From: Lyophyllum atratum | Lineage: Eukaryota > Basidiomycota > Agaricomycetes > Agaricales > Lyophyllaceae | NCBI GenBank assembly: GCA_014905825.1 | Contig: JACGCN010000063.1 | Coordinates: 1-64,000, forward strand | Length of the DNA stretch: 64,000 nt | Direction: 5' to 3' | In this document: in pieces, positions 1 through 11,440 of the stretch | Layout of the letters: every line of letters begins with the position of its first letter | How positions within the stretch are numbered: position 1 is the stretch's first letter | Made by a program: the position numbers and the translations under genes | The notes under the pieces: generated by a model | What the model was told of the DNA's origin: nothing | What the model saw: only the letters and a program-made list of their open reading frames with translations | Databases searched by the model: none

Positions 1-717
1 ACGCCACGGTTTAAATCAATCTTCTCCTTGAGGTTGGTTCAAAATGGCAAGACTGGTTTATCATTGAAATTGAAGCACCGTGTTGTACTTTCCCGCCACG
101 TGACGGGATCGTCCGAATCTCGCGTCGGATTGGGAAGCGGGAGCACAGCACGTCGTTGAATTTCAAGAATGTCATTGACGATGATATCCATGGCTGGAGC
201 CTGGACATGATACAGATGGAACCTAGACAACGCCGCGTATGATTTATCTCAGAGCAATCGTATATTAGACAATGACATGGCCGCCGACCAATGGCCTTTC
301 GCTCTCATCCGACGATCACTCTTTTTCAGTGGTGTGCGTGATAGCCGACCGCTGTAGACCCCGAAGCCGAGAGCCAGTCTCCAAGGAGCGTACACAGTCC
401 TACACAGCTTGTAAGTGACACAGTCAAACGCTCTTGCCAGCTGACCAGGAAAAAGTACAGCAGGGGACATCGCTCCTGAGTAGGGATCTCAGATTGATGC
501 CGGACCTCTCAATGGTGGCTGTTAGCACACACCACTTGCACACCTCTGCATCAGAATGTTGTTCTTGTTACCCCATGGTCTCAGACACACCGCCGAACTC
601 GGCGAGTAACCTGAAGCTGTGTCCTCCCGCCTCTATAATACCTTGGATTCCTCACCGCTGGACATATATCTGCACTACTCATATCCACTTCCATTACCCA
701 CTTCTCATAATTCCAAG
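1..717. other. Left-edge region without a supported gene
   Basis: No reading frame here resembles a family I know. Two leftward open frames (about 230 to 11 and 470 to 249) are short and carry no recognisable domain; the first could be the 5' part of a gene that continues beyond the left edge, because the stretch around 200 to 100 reads as an ordinary protein segment, but this is weak. On the + strand a TATAATA-like element at 634-640 lies about 80 bases before the ATG of the SPFH gene and may belong to its promoter. Confidence 0.3.
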
Positions 718-2952
718 ATGAGCACAGTGTTTGGAGACAACAGTACCGTCGTCGGCGACGATCACCTCGGCCTAGGCTTGAAGCCTTCTGGATCGACGAC
801 CAACCCCAAGGACGGTCTTCGTCCGAATCACACCGCTGACGGTAAATCCACGCAGCCCAAAGCTAGGAACGATTTTGTAGCAACTGTGGACTACACCATC
901 AATGAGCGGCCCTTCTTTGTCCCAATTGGAAAAGAGGGTATCATTGGCGCTTTGGAGAAGCTCGACCGACAACTCGTACAGGTAAATTTGCATCGCGACT
1001 CGTTCTTCATGTTTCTTACGCTTTGGATTCAGTCAGGCCGAAATAAGATTCTATCCAGCAAAGTATGTTCGAAGGTGACATCATGGAACAACCTTCTGAC
1101 GTCCTACTTGAGGTTCCTACAGATTGGACAGGGAGAGAAGTCAGCCCCGGCCAATTGGGACTCATTAACCATGGGTATGGACCTTGTTTTTCCGACTCTT
1201 GAGGGGTGGACCCTGACATATCAGTCCTTCAGTGGGAACCCAAAGATTCTTACGAAACCTGGCCGTTACCCTACCTTCCCTCTCCGCAACTGGTGGGCTC
1301 GAACGTGGTGCGGAACCAACGGACGTATGTATCACAAAGCACATGGATATTTACCTGATTCTCATCGTGTTCTATAGTTTCCGACACTGTGATCTCATTT
1401 CAAGGTCTAACAGTGGTCCAGGTTTCTCAGAACCAAGCTGCCGTTGTCTCTGATCCCCAGAACCACATCTTCGTCATCAAGAATTCCGGTTTTGTTGCAT
1501 TTGCCATCGAGGGAACCTACGATGTTTTGTCTATTGTTGATCAAACCCATCTTCCTGGCGTGGTGAAAGATAGGTTAACTGGCGTGACATTGGGCTGGAC
1601 ACACGAGGTCAAAATGAAGAGCAAGATCGGCCTGAAGGAGGAGAAAGAATACGTCGTCGCAACTTTGTAAGTGTATCCCTTTTCTCCTGTTACCGTCTCT
1701 AATTCAAAGGGTACTTTTAGTTTGAACATTCCCGCCAGCAATTGCGCCATTTTGCAGAGGGGAGATGATCTTGAGCTTCTTGGTGCTGGCCAATCTGTCA
1801 TCACGAACCCCAGCGTCACCTTGCGCGGTTTATATACCCTCGGAGAGAATCAGTTGGAGATGCCAACCAAGGACATGTGCGGTTTATTCTTAGTATCTGA
1901 AACTAACATAGGCTCACAATTCAATAGCTTCACTCGTGATCAAGTGCCTGTTAGCTTGACAATCTATCTGAAGTGGCAGTTGACCGAACCTCTCAAACTG
2001 ACGACCCACGGTTACAATACACCATACGATGCACTTCGGGACAAGACACAATCTATCTTGACGCAAATTGTGGCTCATCTCGATTACTCCGCAATGGTAA
2101 TTACCCAGTCAGTAATATTGATTCATTCCTCATATGCCGTCCAGGTCAAGCAGCGTTCTCTTGGACCTGACAATATGGAGGATGGCACCGATCCATCTTC
2201 CGCGTTCCTGGATGCATTGAGGACGCGTGCTATGGACGAGATGCACGAAGCTGCCCTGGAATATGGTATTGTTCTGAAGGACCTTGGTGCGTACAGGGTC
2301 TCAAACTCGCGATGTCAAACCTAACGGTCGCTCCAGCTGTTATTGATCGCCAATTCAAGGGTGAAATCGCATCGACTATGGACAAGCTCACTAGTACGTC
2401 GTGCTTCCCGATCTTGTTCCTATACAATGCTTACTGTGCATGCTTCATCAGCGCGTGCACTACAGGCACAGGTGGAAGCTGCGGTATATATTCTTATCAT
2501 AATGCGGAACTTTCTTCACGATTCTCACTATTCGTTAGAACGTTGACAGAGAGAACAGCAACAAAGTCAAGCAGGAGGAAGGTGCACTGGCAGTCTCCCG
2601 CATCAAGGCCCAGTCCGCCAATACCCAGGCAGATGCCGAAGCATACAAGATCGTAGCCGCTGCCAAGGCTCAGGCACAGCGTACGAAGATTGAAGCTGAA
2701 GCTCAGGCGGAAGCTACACGTCTTGCTGCTGAAGCCGAGGCCGAAGCCGTTCGCATCAAAGCGCAGGCAGACGCCCAAGTCGTTGACCAATTCGCGCGCG
2801 AGATGGAGCTGCGTCGGATGGAGGTGTCGAGAGTACGGGCTTATGGGGCGAAGACGGTCTTTGTTCCAGCGGAGGGACCTGGCGCACAAATGGGTAATGC
2901 GATGGCCATCGGCATGGCCGCTGGAATGGGAGCAGATGCCAGGCGGGCATGA
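718..2952 (+). CDS. SPFH/band-7 domain protein (flotillin/stomatin-like)
   Basis: A multi-exon gene (at least six introns). The conceptual protein has a polar N-terminus, then a beta-rich SPFH/band-7 core (exons near 1422-2330, with segments such as NHIFVIKNSGFVAFAIEG and VPVSLTIYLKWQLTEP), then a long Ala/Glu-rich coiled coil (about 2560-2800, repeats like AEAQAEATRLAAEAEAEA) and a short Gly/Ala/Met tail. SPFH proteins form oligomeric rings or scaffolds on membranes; the core followed by an AE-rich helix is the flotillin/prohibitin arrangement. No clear transmembrane segment is seen, so membrane attachment would be peripheral or by acylation (inference). The ATG at 718 was preferred to a longer in-frame extension because it directly precedes the conserved exon. 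The junction between about 1328 and 1421 is the least certain: skipping to 1422 keeps the frame. Confidence 0.8.
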
Positions 2953-3283
2953 TTACATGGCAGCTGTTATCGTCCTATAGTGTATCGGCTACGTGTTCCC
3001 TAATATTACTCTAGCATCGTCGTAGTGACGAATACATCTTATGGAGCTACGAAATACGGTCCCGTAAATGAGATGTACCGAGTCGCAAGGCGCTATATTA
3101 GGGTGGCGAGGCGATGATACGGGGCTGTTGACAGTTGTTATTCTATTCTCTAGTCAGTTGGGGCGCGTGTCTTGCCTGCCATTGTCCACCCCGACCACAA
3201 CAACCTTCGCCTTATCATCAACTTCTTCCCTGCACCACTAGTCTCCTCTCCTCTTATCTATCTACCCACTAGAATTCGGAAGA

Positions 3284-3900
<617 letters not shown>

Positions 3901-4683
3901 ACTCAGGCTCATGTTTTCCCGAGTGGCATCAATCGGATTCAGCGGACATTGAGATGGGCACTGGGCGGCAGTCGTCGTAGAGTATGATTTTGGACCATTC
4001 ATGCTTTCCCCATGGCTTGTGCCAAATTCTCTTGTGCCCATATACCCTCCTTCTTGTGGCTTTTCTTGCTCTACTTTTGTACTTTAATCTGCCTTCTCAG
4101 TCTCCTCATACAATCATGCCCCTATATCTGTATTGACAAATTGATATTTGTAACAAAGTGATATACTTCAGCTGCTTAAAGTCGTAAACGTTTGGGTTTT
4201 AGGTAAGTTCTATCCATGCATATGAAATCTAGAACGTCTAACTCATCCGTTCTATCCTAGTGGGCTGCATGTGCAAGCTCTAGATAAGCCCGTGGCGCAC
4301 CTAATCCAAAATCAGGACCCTGCAATCGGGACTCGGACCTAACTTCCTTTTATCGTTTGTGCGAGCTACGTATACTTGCCTTTGTCTTCACCTTTATGGA
4401 GCCCGCGCAGTCCAACAAATGGTCTCAGGGTCCGGCCATCTTTCCGTATCATCAGTGTCACCTTCCTTTCTCTCTGCCTTTGTTCGTCTCGACTGTTTTT
4501 ATGACTCGAACTCAATACTGGCCGTGGCCGGTGACAATGGACAATGGCCGCCTATTAGGATGTGGCCACTCTAGGGTGTCCATATAAAAGGCCAAGTAGC
4601 CCCGGAGTATCACAGTCCTTTGGAATTCTACTGCCTTCGCCATAACTTTCATTCTCTGAGTTCACTATCCCTTTTCCGAGAAA
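3901..4683. other. Intergenic region between ATG8 and the four-TM gene
   Basis: It holds the ATG8 3' flank, which is T-rich around 4010-4130, and the upstream region of the next rightward gene. I see no convincing coding frame; the open frames at about 4357-4587 have no family features. Confidence 0.5.
4583..4588 (+). promoter_or_regulatory. TATA box of the four-TM protein gene
   Basis: TATAAA lies 96 bases before the ATG at 4684, a normal position for a fungal TATA element. The flanks are unremarkable and no other promoter motif was identified. Confidence 0.5.
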
Positions 4684-5525
4684 ATGGGCATCTTCTATAC
4701 TCATGATTTTCCCTTTCCCTCTTTTGCGGCTTACACGCTGGGTGAGTCCCCCTGGTCAGGCCTCCGCCTTTCATTTTCGTCGCTGATGCTAGAGATGACA
4801 AAGGTTTCATTTTCATCTTCAACACCATCATATTCGTACTTTTGGCGGTGTCCCTTGCCACTGGACCTGGAGCTTACAGCAGTACGTGGAATCTAATGGT
4901 CTCATGTATGAGCTCCCAATAAAGCCGTGTGATAGGTTTCCAGGCAACGCCAATGGGCGTGACTCTAATGGCTCATATTATAATAGGATTCTCCTTACTA
5001 CACCGAGTCCGATATCCACAACGGGAGGCTAACAAACTGCGTAGTCTCATGACTTTCAGCGCCGTTTCCTCGGTCAGCCTGAGTAAGTGTGACCTCCTCC
5101 AAACATGCCAATCCTTAAGCTAATCGCATAAGCAGTTAACTCGATGATACTCCTTGTCCGCATCCCCTCCTCGCCTCAAGGTTGTCTTGACACCGACTTC
5201 TCTGGTCTACCGAATCCTCGCATGGCGGTTCATGCCATTGCCATCCTATCGTGCTTTGCAACATGTGCTGGTATGCACCTTCCTTGTTTCCGTCACCAGC
5301 AGTAGTTCACTCTCATTTTTTACAGCATTCCTTGGCCTTTACGTGTCTCACCACGAACTTCCACCCATACGCATCATGAAGGATGTGAAGACAGCCTCTG
5401 TTCTACGCAGGCCATCAAGTACTGTGATCTCACTGTATCGTCAACCTGCTCCAGTGGGCGAGGTCTCCAAGGGCCCGAGCCCTCTAACTAATACCTACGA
5501 TAACTGGACGTCGATTCCCGTCTAG
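4684..5525 (+). CDS. Predicted four-transmembrane protein of unknown function
   Basis: Splicing five exons gives about 208 residues. Four hydrophobic segments are visible at roughly residues 24-43 (FIFIFNTIIFVLLAVSLATG), 55-71, 87-106 and 127-150, separated by short polar loops; the C-terminal 58 residues are hydrophilic, Pro/Ser-rich and probably cytoplasmic. The frame holds across introns starting near 4742, 4882, 5082 and 5270; the first uses the acceptor at TAGAG rather than the upstream TAG, which keeps the frame. I do not recognise the family; the size and topology resemble small fungal membrane proteins of the MARVEL/claudin kind, but no signature supports naming it. The TATA box upstream and the uniform splicing pattern argue that it is a real gene. 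Confidence 0.6.
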
Positions 5526-6050
5526 GTTCCTCATCCATAGCTGTCCCTACTGTATAAAGATATGTCCTACTTGCCAGTGTTTGTTTCGAATTTATACACA
5601 GAATCATTCGCATGATTGGCATGATCAGATCGATTCTATACTAATAGCATGCAATATGTGTCCGTCAATTTCGCGGAAGTAGCGCATAACACTAGGCTCC
5701 TGATAGCAGTTCTCGATATGGTGAAGATAACCCTGTCCCATCTTGTGGGTCAGATCATTGATTGTCCTATTTTATAGCGGATGTGCGCATCTCTTACTAC
5801 CACCGGGTTCCGCATAAGCTATACTGATGGTTGGTTTCTCTAGCATCTCATCGTTCTTTCACGACTCGCGCTACCGCATTCTACACGATCATGCGAGTAC
5901 GATTGCTCGGAAGCACATCGCAAGATTGCATGGAAGGGCTGGCACTGGCTGGCATAAGAAACGGGGTACATAGTTGTCAGTTGATCAGCGAGTCGTTGGC
6001 ATAGCCAGTGACTGAGGTCGTGTGGACCCTGAGGTCCTGGTTGAGAGCCA
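5526..6050. other. Intergenic region between convergent genes
   Basis: This stretch lies between the stop of the rightward four-TM gene and the stop of the leftward RAD57-like gene, so it should carry both 3' untranslated regions. I see no coding frame or repeat. Confidence 0.5.
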
Positions 6051-7587
6051 TTATGAGGGTATCATTCTGTCCGCGGTTTCCAAATCCGCCTTATCGTACA
6101 TATCTGCCGAGATTTCATCTGAAGCCCAATACCTATCCCATTCATCTTCTTCTGGCTCCCCATCTCGCGTGCTTTGAGCAGCCTCCTCCGCCGCACTTCT
6201 CCTATCTTCGGCTATGCCTATATCAAGAGGCGATATCTGGGAGCAAGGTGCAGTTGTTGGATTGGAGACGGCAAGCGCCTTCTTCGCGATAGAGGCAGGT
6301 ATCATTGGCGCTGCGTCTTCGTTTTTGTAAGCAGTCGGGTCTCCTGGAAGAATCGATATACCAGCCTCTGTTACGATGTAGTCCAGAGAGACGGATCTGG
6401 AGACGGAGCTGAAGATCACACTTAAGCGGCGAATTAAAGTGAGATCGCCCCTTGAAGCCGGGACTGAAGGCGGGAAAGCAGGCAGGCTGTCATGCTTGAG
6501 ACGCTTGACCGAACGATGCTCGACATCATCCAGGTACCGCCTGCGACCTGTGCGGCTAAGTATAATGCGCGCGTTTACTTGATTCGCCCATGTCAGTCCA
6601 AGGCTTGCCTCCTTCTTGCTCTCGTTAGGAATGCTGTGCGCTCGGCCAAACCAGCGAGATTGTTCACTGTACAGGACGTCGCGATCCGCAGGGGTTGGCG
6701 GGTAATCTCGTTCGAAGGCGTCGACGACTTCGTTCAGGACGAGAATCGCGAGCCGATGCGTGGTGGCGAGTCCGTGAAGCAGCGCAGATATCTGAGCAAT
6801 ATTTTTTGACCGTTCTACGAGCGTGTTGGTGGTGGTTTTATCTGACGTATGAAAGAGTTCTCCCAGTGCATCGACAACTAGAAGCTTCACGGGTTTGAAC
6901 CCATGGCTGTTCGCTTGCTTGGCGATAAACGGAGGCAGCGTTACGGACAAAACGTGAATCAAATGAGGGATCGTCGGTGTCGCAAGGGTATGAACATCCT
7001 TCAAGCCACAGTCCGACTCGGACAGTGATGGGTGCGCTTCTAGGATCTGAACAAGTCGCGTTGTTGGTAACGTGGACGAAGTTGTGAGATAACACGTTGA
7101 GCCGCAAAAGCCTCGTTGTTCTACTGGTAGTTGCGCAAATAGGGAGAGTTGGAGCCCAAATTGAGTCTTGCCCGCAGAGCTTGACTTCTAAATTGAGGAT
7201 AACGCAGGATTTATGCGAGGTATGACCTACCTCTCTCCTGCCACCTCCCAAACCATTCCTGACCTTATTCCGCCTCCCAGAGCCTCGTCTAGGATGTTTT
7301 CACCGGTCGTGCAAGTCTCGGTTCCTTCGCGTTTGACGTCCTCCAGCCGGCGAAGACGCAGGGGCGTAATGTAGCTATACAAAACATCAATAATTACCTG
7401 AGCCTCCCGGGTGGATACTCTACATCGTCGTGCAATTTCTTGACTAGAGCTCAGCATTACTTCTGTGGCATCTGATAGGTTTCCTGATAGTTTGTGAGAT
7501 GCGAGTACTGTTGTGAAGATGAGGATGATCACCTTTCTTAAGCAAGGACTTCTGCTCAGCTGTGAGTCGATCTATAGGGCTAGACAT
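6051..7587 (-). CDS. RAD57: RAD57/XRCC3-like RecA-family recombination mediator
   Basis: The leftward gene starts at ATG 7587 (MSSPIDRLTAEQKSLLKK), is interrupted by several introns and stops at 6051. Visible motifs are an N-terminal helical region, TTGENILDEALGGGIRSGMV leading to a Walker A loop GESSAGKTQ that is rebuilt across an intron near 7185-7230, a Walker B strand VKLLVVDALGEL, and a downstream WANQVNARIILSRTGRRRYL segment typical of Rad51 paralogues. These proteins assist Rad51 filament assembly in homologous recombination. The overall length of about 460 residues fits Rad57/XRCC3 rather than the shorter Rad51 core. Fungal RAD57 (S. pombe rhp57) is the closest name; XRCC3 is the animal counterpart, and the two cannot be separated by eye. 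The C-terminal 80 residues are acidic and poorly conserved. Confidence 0.85.
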
Positions 7588-7757
7588 GGTCGTCACACTA
7601 AAAGTATGGCGCTCAGTTCAACCGTGAGCCCATTGTTGACGTGATGTTTGGCCATAGTCTATACTGGGTACCTAATCCATACACTCATTGAACGATCCAC
7701 ATCTCTACGGGTGTACATACATTTTGAAAGTCCCAGAGTCAAAGAAAAAAGAGCTAT

Positions 7758-10700
7758 TTACGAACGAGTGCGTGCCTGAGGTGAATCAGAATTTCTTCTC
7801 AAGAAGCCTCCAACAACATTCGTAACTGTCTCCGTGATTTGTCGTGGTTGATTGGGACTATGTTTAACGTAGAAGAGCCGGACGTTCGTTGCATTCCAAA
7901 TGCCGAGAGGCGTCATCGCACGGACGTAGGTTTCTCCCCAGATCAAGGAAGTCAGCCAGACAACGGAAGCATCCGACCACTGTGTTTGTTTTTTTGAGAA
8001 TCCACACCAGGCCAAAAGTAATATATGCTCACAAGGAAGCGCCGTGGCGACGGGATGGGTGTTTCTGGAAGTACATGCTTAAGCGACACTTTGGACAGGA
8101 AATCCACGATAATCGAAGTCGAGTTAGCCTTGTGACGCGTCGCTCGTAGCTCCTGGACTTTGGGCAGAAGTTCTGATATTAGGATCATAACGGAATCGAG
8201 AGGTAAGCTGAGCTTTCCCGTTAACAACGACTCAGAATCTGTGGAAAAGTAAGTACTACCCTTGTTGCCAGGATGTAACCTAGAAGAGGAAGGGGGAGGG
8301 GTTTGAAATCATTCAAGCAGGGGGAGAGGTAAGAGTAACCTACCCATTCTTGTGTTGGTACGAAACCATTTCTACCAACCCCGGCAGCAGCAATCCGATC
8401 AAGGCTGCTATTGGTATCTTGTGACAGTGAACGCCTCTCCTTCATTTTACCACGAGCTTTCTCAGAAGCCGCCATGGAGAAGTTTCCATGAATAGGGGAA
8501 TCTGTATTGGGGGACATGAAGGACCGAGTTAGGATCTCGCCGTCCTGATCTTTCCTTTCTTCTTGCCCATCCGAGTCGCGCATTGTTTCAGGAAGACTCT
8601 CTATGGATTCCGTGATCGGAAGAGGGGTAGCGCCCTCACTTTCCAATAGTCGTGCCTTTTCAGTTCCAGGATCCGAATTTTCATCAGGTTCACCAGGTGC
8701 CTTGCCTTTGCGTGTTCCTTCAGCTTTGCGCGCCTGCTCCTCCTTGGTCTGCTGAACACGCTTGATCTCTCGGAGGCCCCGGGATAACGTGAAGGTCCCT
8801 AAGTCTTCAAAAGTTCTGTGAGCAGAGAGGATTCCATACACTAAGTTGGCGTTGTCTGAAAGGTGGTGAAGAATGACGGAATTGAAGACCTCAAGCCTGA
8901 AATTCATGGTAAGTTTGTTGCATTGAGACAGAGCATGAAGGCGTACATGAAGAACAGCAATCTAGGATGACCTTCGTCTGCCAACAGAAACAGAGGATTG
9001 GAAAAGGATTTGAAAAGCTGAACAAGGCGAGTTGAAGCCGTCACAGTTAGGTCTTTGAAGTACGGTGCCGAGTTCGCCAGAGCAATAAGGAGCGCGGGAT
9101 ATAATAGATTTAGAGTCCCTGACGTTGTCGCGACAATAGCGTAAACAGCCTGAAGCCAGCTGAATGAGAAAGCCAAGCATTCTGATTAACTTGTAGACTT
9201 ACGTTGATCATAAAATCTGCCGCTGTACCAGCAGCGTTCCATTTAGCAGGTAATTGAGGTTTAACAGGCTTCGTCAGTTTAGGGCCAAACCCAGGCTCAG
9301 CGGATAGCGTTTGAATGATATAAGACAAAGCTCGACAGAAGCCATGTTGTTCTGATGATATTCAGATATGATGATTTCGTCAGGAATAACTGAAAACATA
9401 CGTGGTTTATCCTTCATTTCTAAAGTATAGCAGAGAAGATAGGCGACTAGATCCATTGATTTATCTGATTGAAGGACGTAGGTGCGGAATTTCTGATATA
9501 GAAATGAGTTAAAAGAATACGATAGACATAAAACACACGGAGAACCTTGTTCAGTTCAATCATTTTCCAGAAGAAGATGACTGAAGCAGATCCTCAGCTG
9601 GAGTATTTCAACCGAAGTTAGTGGTGTCGACTTACTAGTCTCATTGGTATATGGGATTGACTTCCTCGCTCCAGGCAATAGGTTGTTCATGGTAGCCATT
9701 TGCTGTTCTAAAATTCCTGCAATACCATTGACGATAAATTCAAAATCTTGAGAACGGTGCTGAAGCCAGATCAGCTCCAATTTGTTTGACGAATATATAA
9801 CTTACTAATTTCATTAGGAAGTATCGGAAAGTATTTGAACGCGCGCTTGGCAGTGTGCTTTGTGCATCTCCGGTCCCTGCTGTTCGATCCCTCGCATTAC
9901 CGCTCTGGAAATCCAACAAAGCACAGAGAACTTGGAGGCAGGTGGCCACAAGGGTCGACCTCGGGTCTTCACCCTTGAAGACGAGGTGATTATACGGCAG
10001 CTTTCCTGCCACACTTCCAGCCATCCCTCCGATGCTCATGTCATGTGATGTTGAGGAATTCATGGCAGTATTTAGCAATGAACACATGAGGGTCAAGACA
10101 TCCCGTCGAGGTATCTTCTGTACGAGATAAAGGCTGTATAGCGAGGGCTTGGAGAACAACAACCCAGGAGGCACGTATATTTGCCGTGAAAGGAGGACAA
10201 GAAGTAACCGAAGAACTTCGGTTTTGTTGCTATCATACGCATGATTGGGCCCAGGATCTGCTGTTGAGCCAACACCTTTCTCCCTGTGAGATGTTTAGCA
10301 AGATAGGTCGAGAGCATCAACAAGCTACTTACCAAATGACATAGTTGATGTTATGGTGGGCGACTTGGATCGTGGTTGGCAGCGTGAACCCACAGCAGAA
10401 CAAAAGATCCATGATAGATCTGAAGAGCTTTTCTCCTAGTGATGGAAGCTGTTCCTTTTGTTTCGCTTTCTCTTTCGGCTTCGCGCTCTCCGGAGGGGCG
10501 AAATCCTCGGGTTCACCTTCGCTACTCTCGTCGTCCTCAATCACAAACTGCGGTGTCTCTGAAGTCTCTGCATTGCTAGTAATCCCTTCGTCCACTTCGA
10601 CTTCCTCTTTCTTCCACAAGACTTCCAGCTCGAATGCGTTCGATTCTCCGTCGACCTCGAATATCACAGGAAGCACGCGCTGGAGTATGCGGATGCAATT

Positions 10701-11246
10701 GAGAACCTCCTTGGTAGCATTTCTCTCTGCGCCAGTCCCTGGCTTCATGAAAGACGACGCGAAGGCAGCAACATAAGCATTTGATGAAGAGGGAAAAGTA
10801 TGATCGGAGAGGAGGTTGAATAGACGCGCAGCGACAACTCGAATAAGGGTCGCCACGTTTTCAGGAGCATCGAGTAGTGCACGTCGGACTTGAGGACGAT
10901 AAGTCGGTGGGCAAGTGAGTGGATGGGCAACATACCATGGTGTGGGGTTATGAGAGAGAATACATCGGATGCTGAATCGAAGAGAATGAAGTACTGGGAA
11001 CGCAAAGGGTGTCAACGCGGTCACCAAGAGGCGATGAGTGGGGACAAACTTGATTCCAGTAACTGTCTGTCTCAGGGATATGCTAGAGGGCGACGTTGGT
11101 GTAGGGCGTAGTCAAATTACAGAACAACGTACTCTCGTAGTGGCCAACTTCGCGATCCCGCCAGGTTGACTTGGAAAAGCAAGTTTTGCTTCATCTCCTA
11201 AGAGACCGAAAGGCGCCGTGAGCCTCTGCGGAAGTTTGGCAAACAT
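7758..11246 (-). CDS. HID1 family protein (Ecm30/Ftp105-like)
   Basis: A long leftward multi-exon gene. Its first exon (ATG 11246, MFAKLPQRLTAPFGLLGDEA) splices through DSYWNQ to YFILFDSASDVFSLITPHH and on to a helical repeat protein with segments LLDAPENVATLIRVVAARLF, SIMDLLFCCGFTLP and LPYNHLVFKGEDPR. These are hallmarks of HID1, a peripheral Golgi protein related to dymeclin and needed for dense-core vesicle or late-Golgi sorting in animals; the fungal members are Ecm30 (budding yeast) and Ftp105 (fission yeast). A low-complexity Glu/Ser/Lys region (about 8400-8740) interrupts the C-terminal half, followed by a conserved end with WSDASVVWLTSLIWGETYVR. There is no transmembrane segment or signal peptide. 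The family assignment is secure; individual introns in the 9200-10350 interval were not all resolved. Confidence 0.85.
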
Positions 11247-11399
11247 TGAAGCCCTGTATGAGAGCCCGGCTGGAGAGGAGGTGACGGGGAGGACTAGTTA
11301 CGATGGCACAGCCACACATATCACTATCATTATCATATGCACCTTTTATGCACCACATGCTTTCCACTCAACTTCTCTCTTCTAGATCAACATGCATGG

Positions 11400-11405
11400 T
11401 ATAAG
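11400..11405 (+). promoter_or_regulatory. TATA-like element of the GH5 gene
   Basis: TATAAG lies 41 bases upstream of the ATG at 11441. A short upstream open frame begins at ATG 11417 and ends at the TGA overlapping the main start, which could modulate translation. Confidence 0.35.
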
Positions 11406-11440
11406 AGCAGCTGGACAATGCTCCTCGCTACCGTGTCTCC

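Noticed and set aside
619..1377. An extended N-terminus for the SPFH protein and the reading through its first introns
   Set aside because: The extension has no family similarity, and the part after 981 is intron sequence; the ATG at 718 starts the conserved exon.
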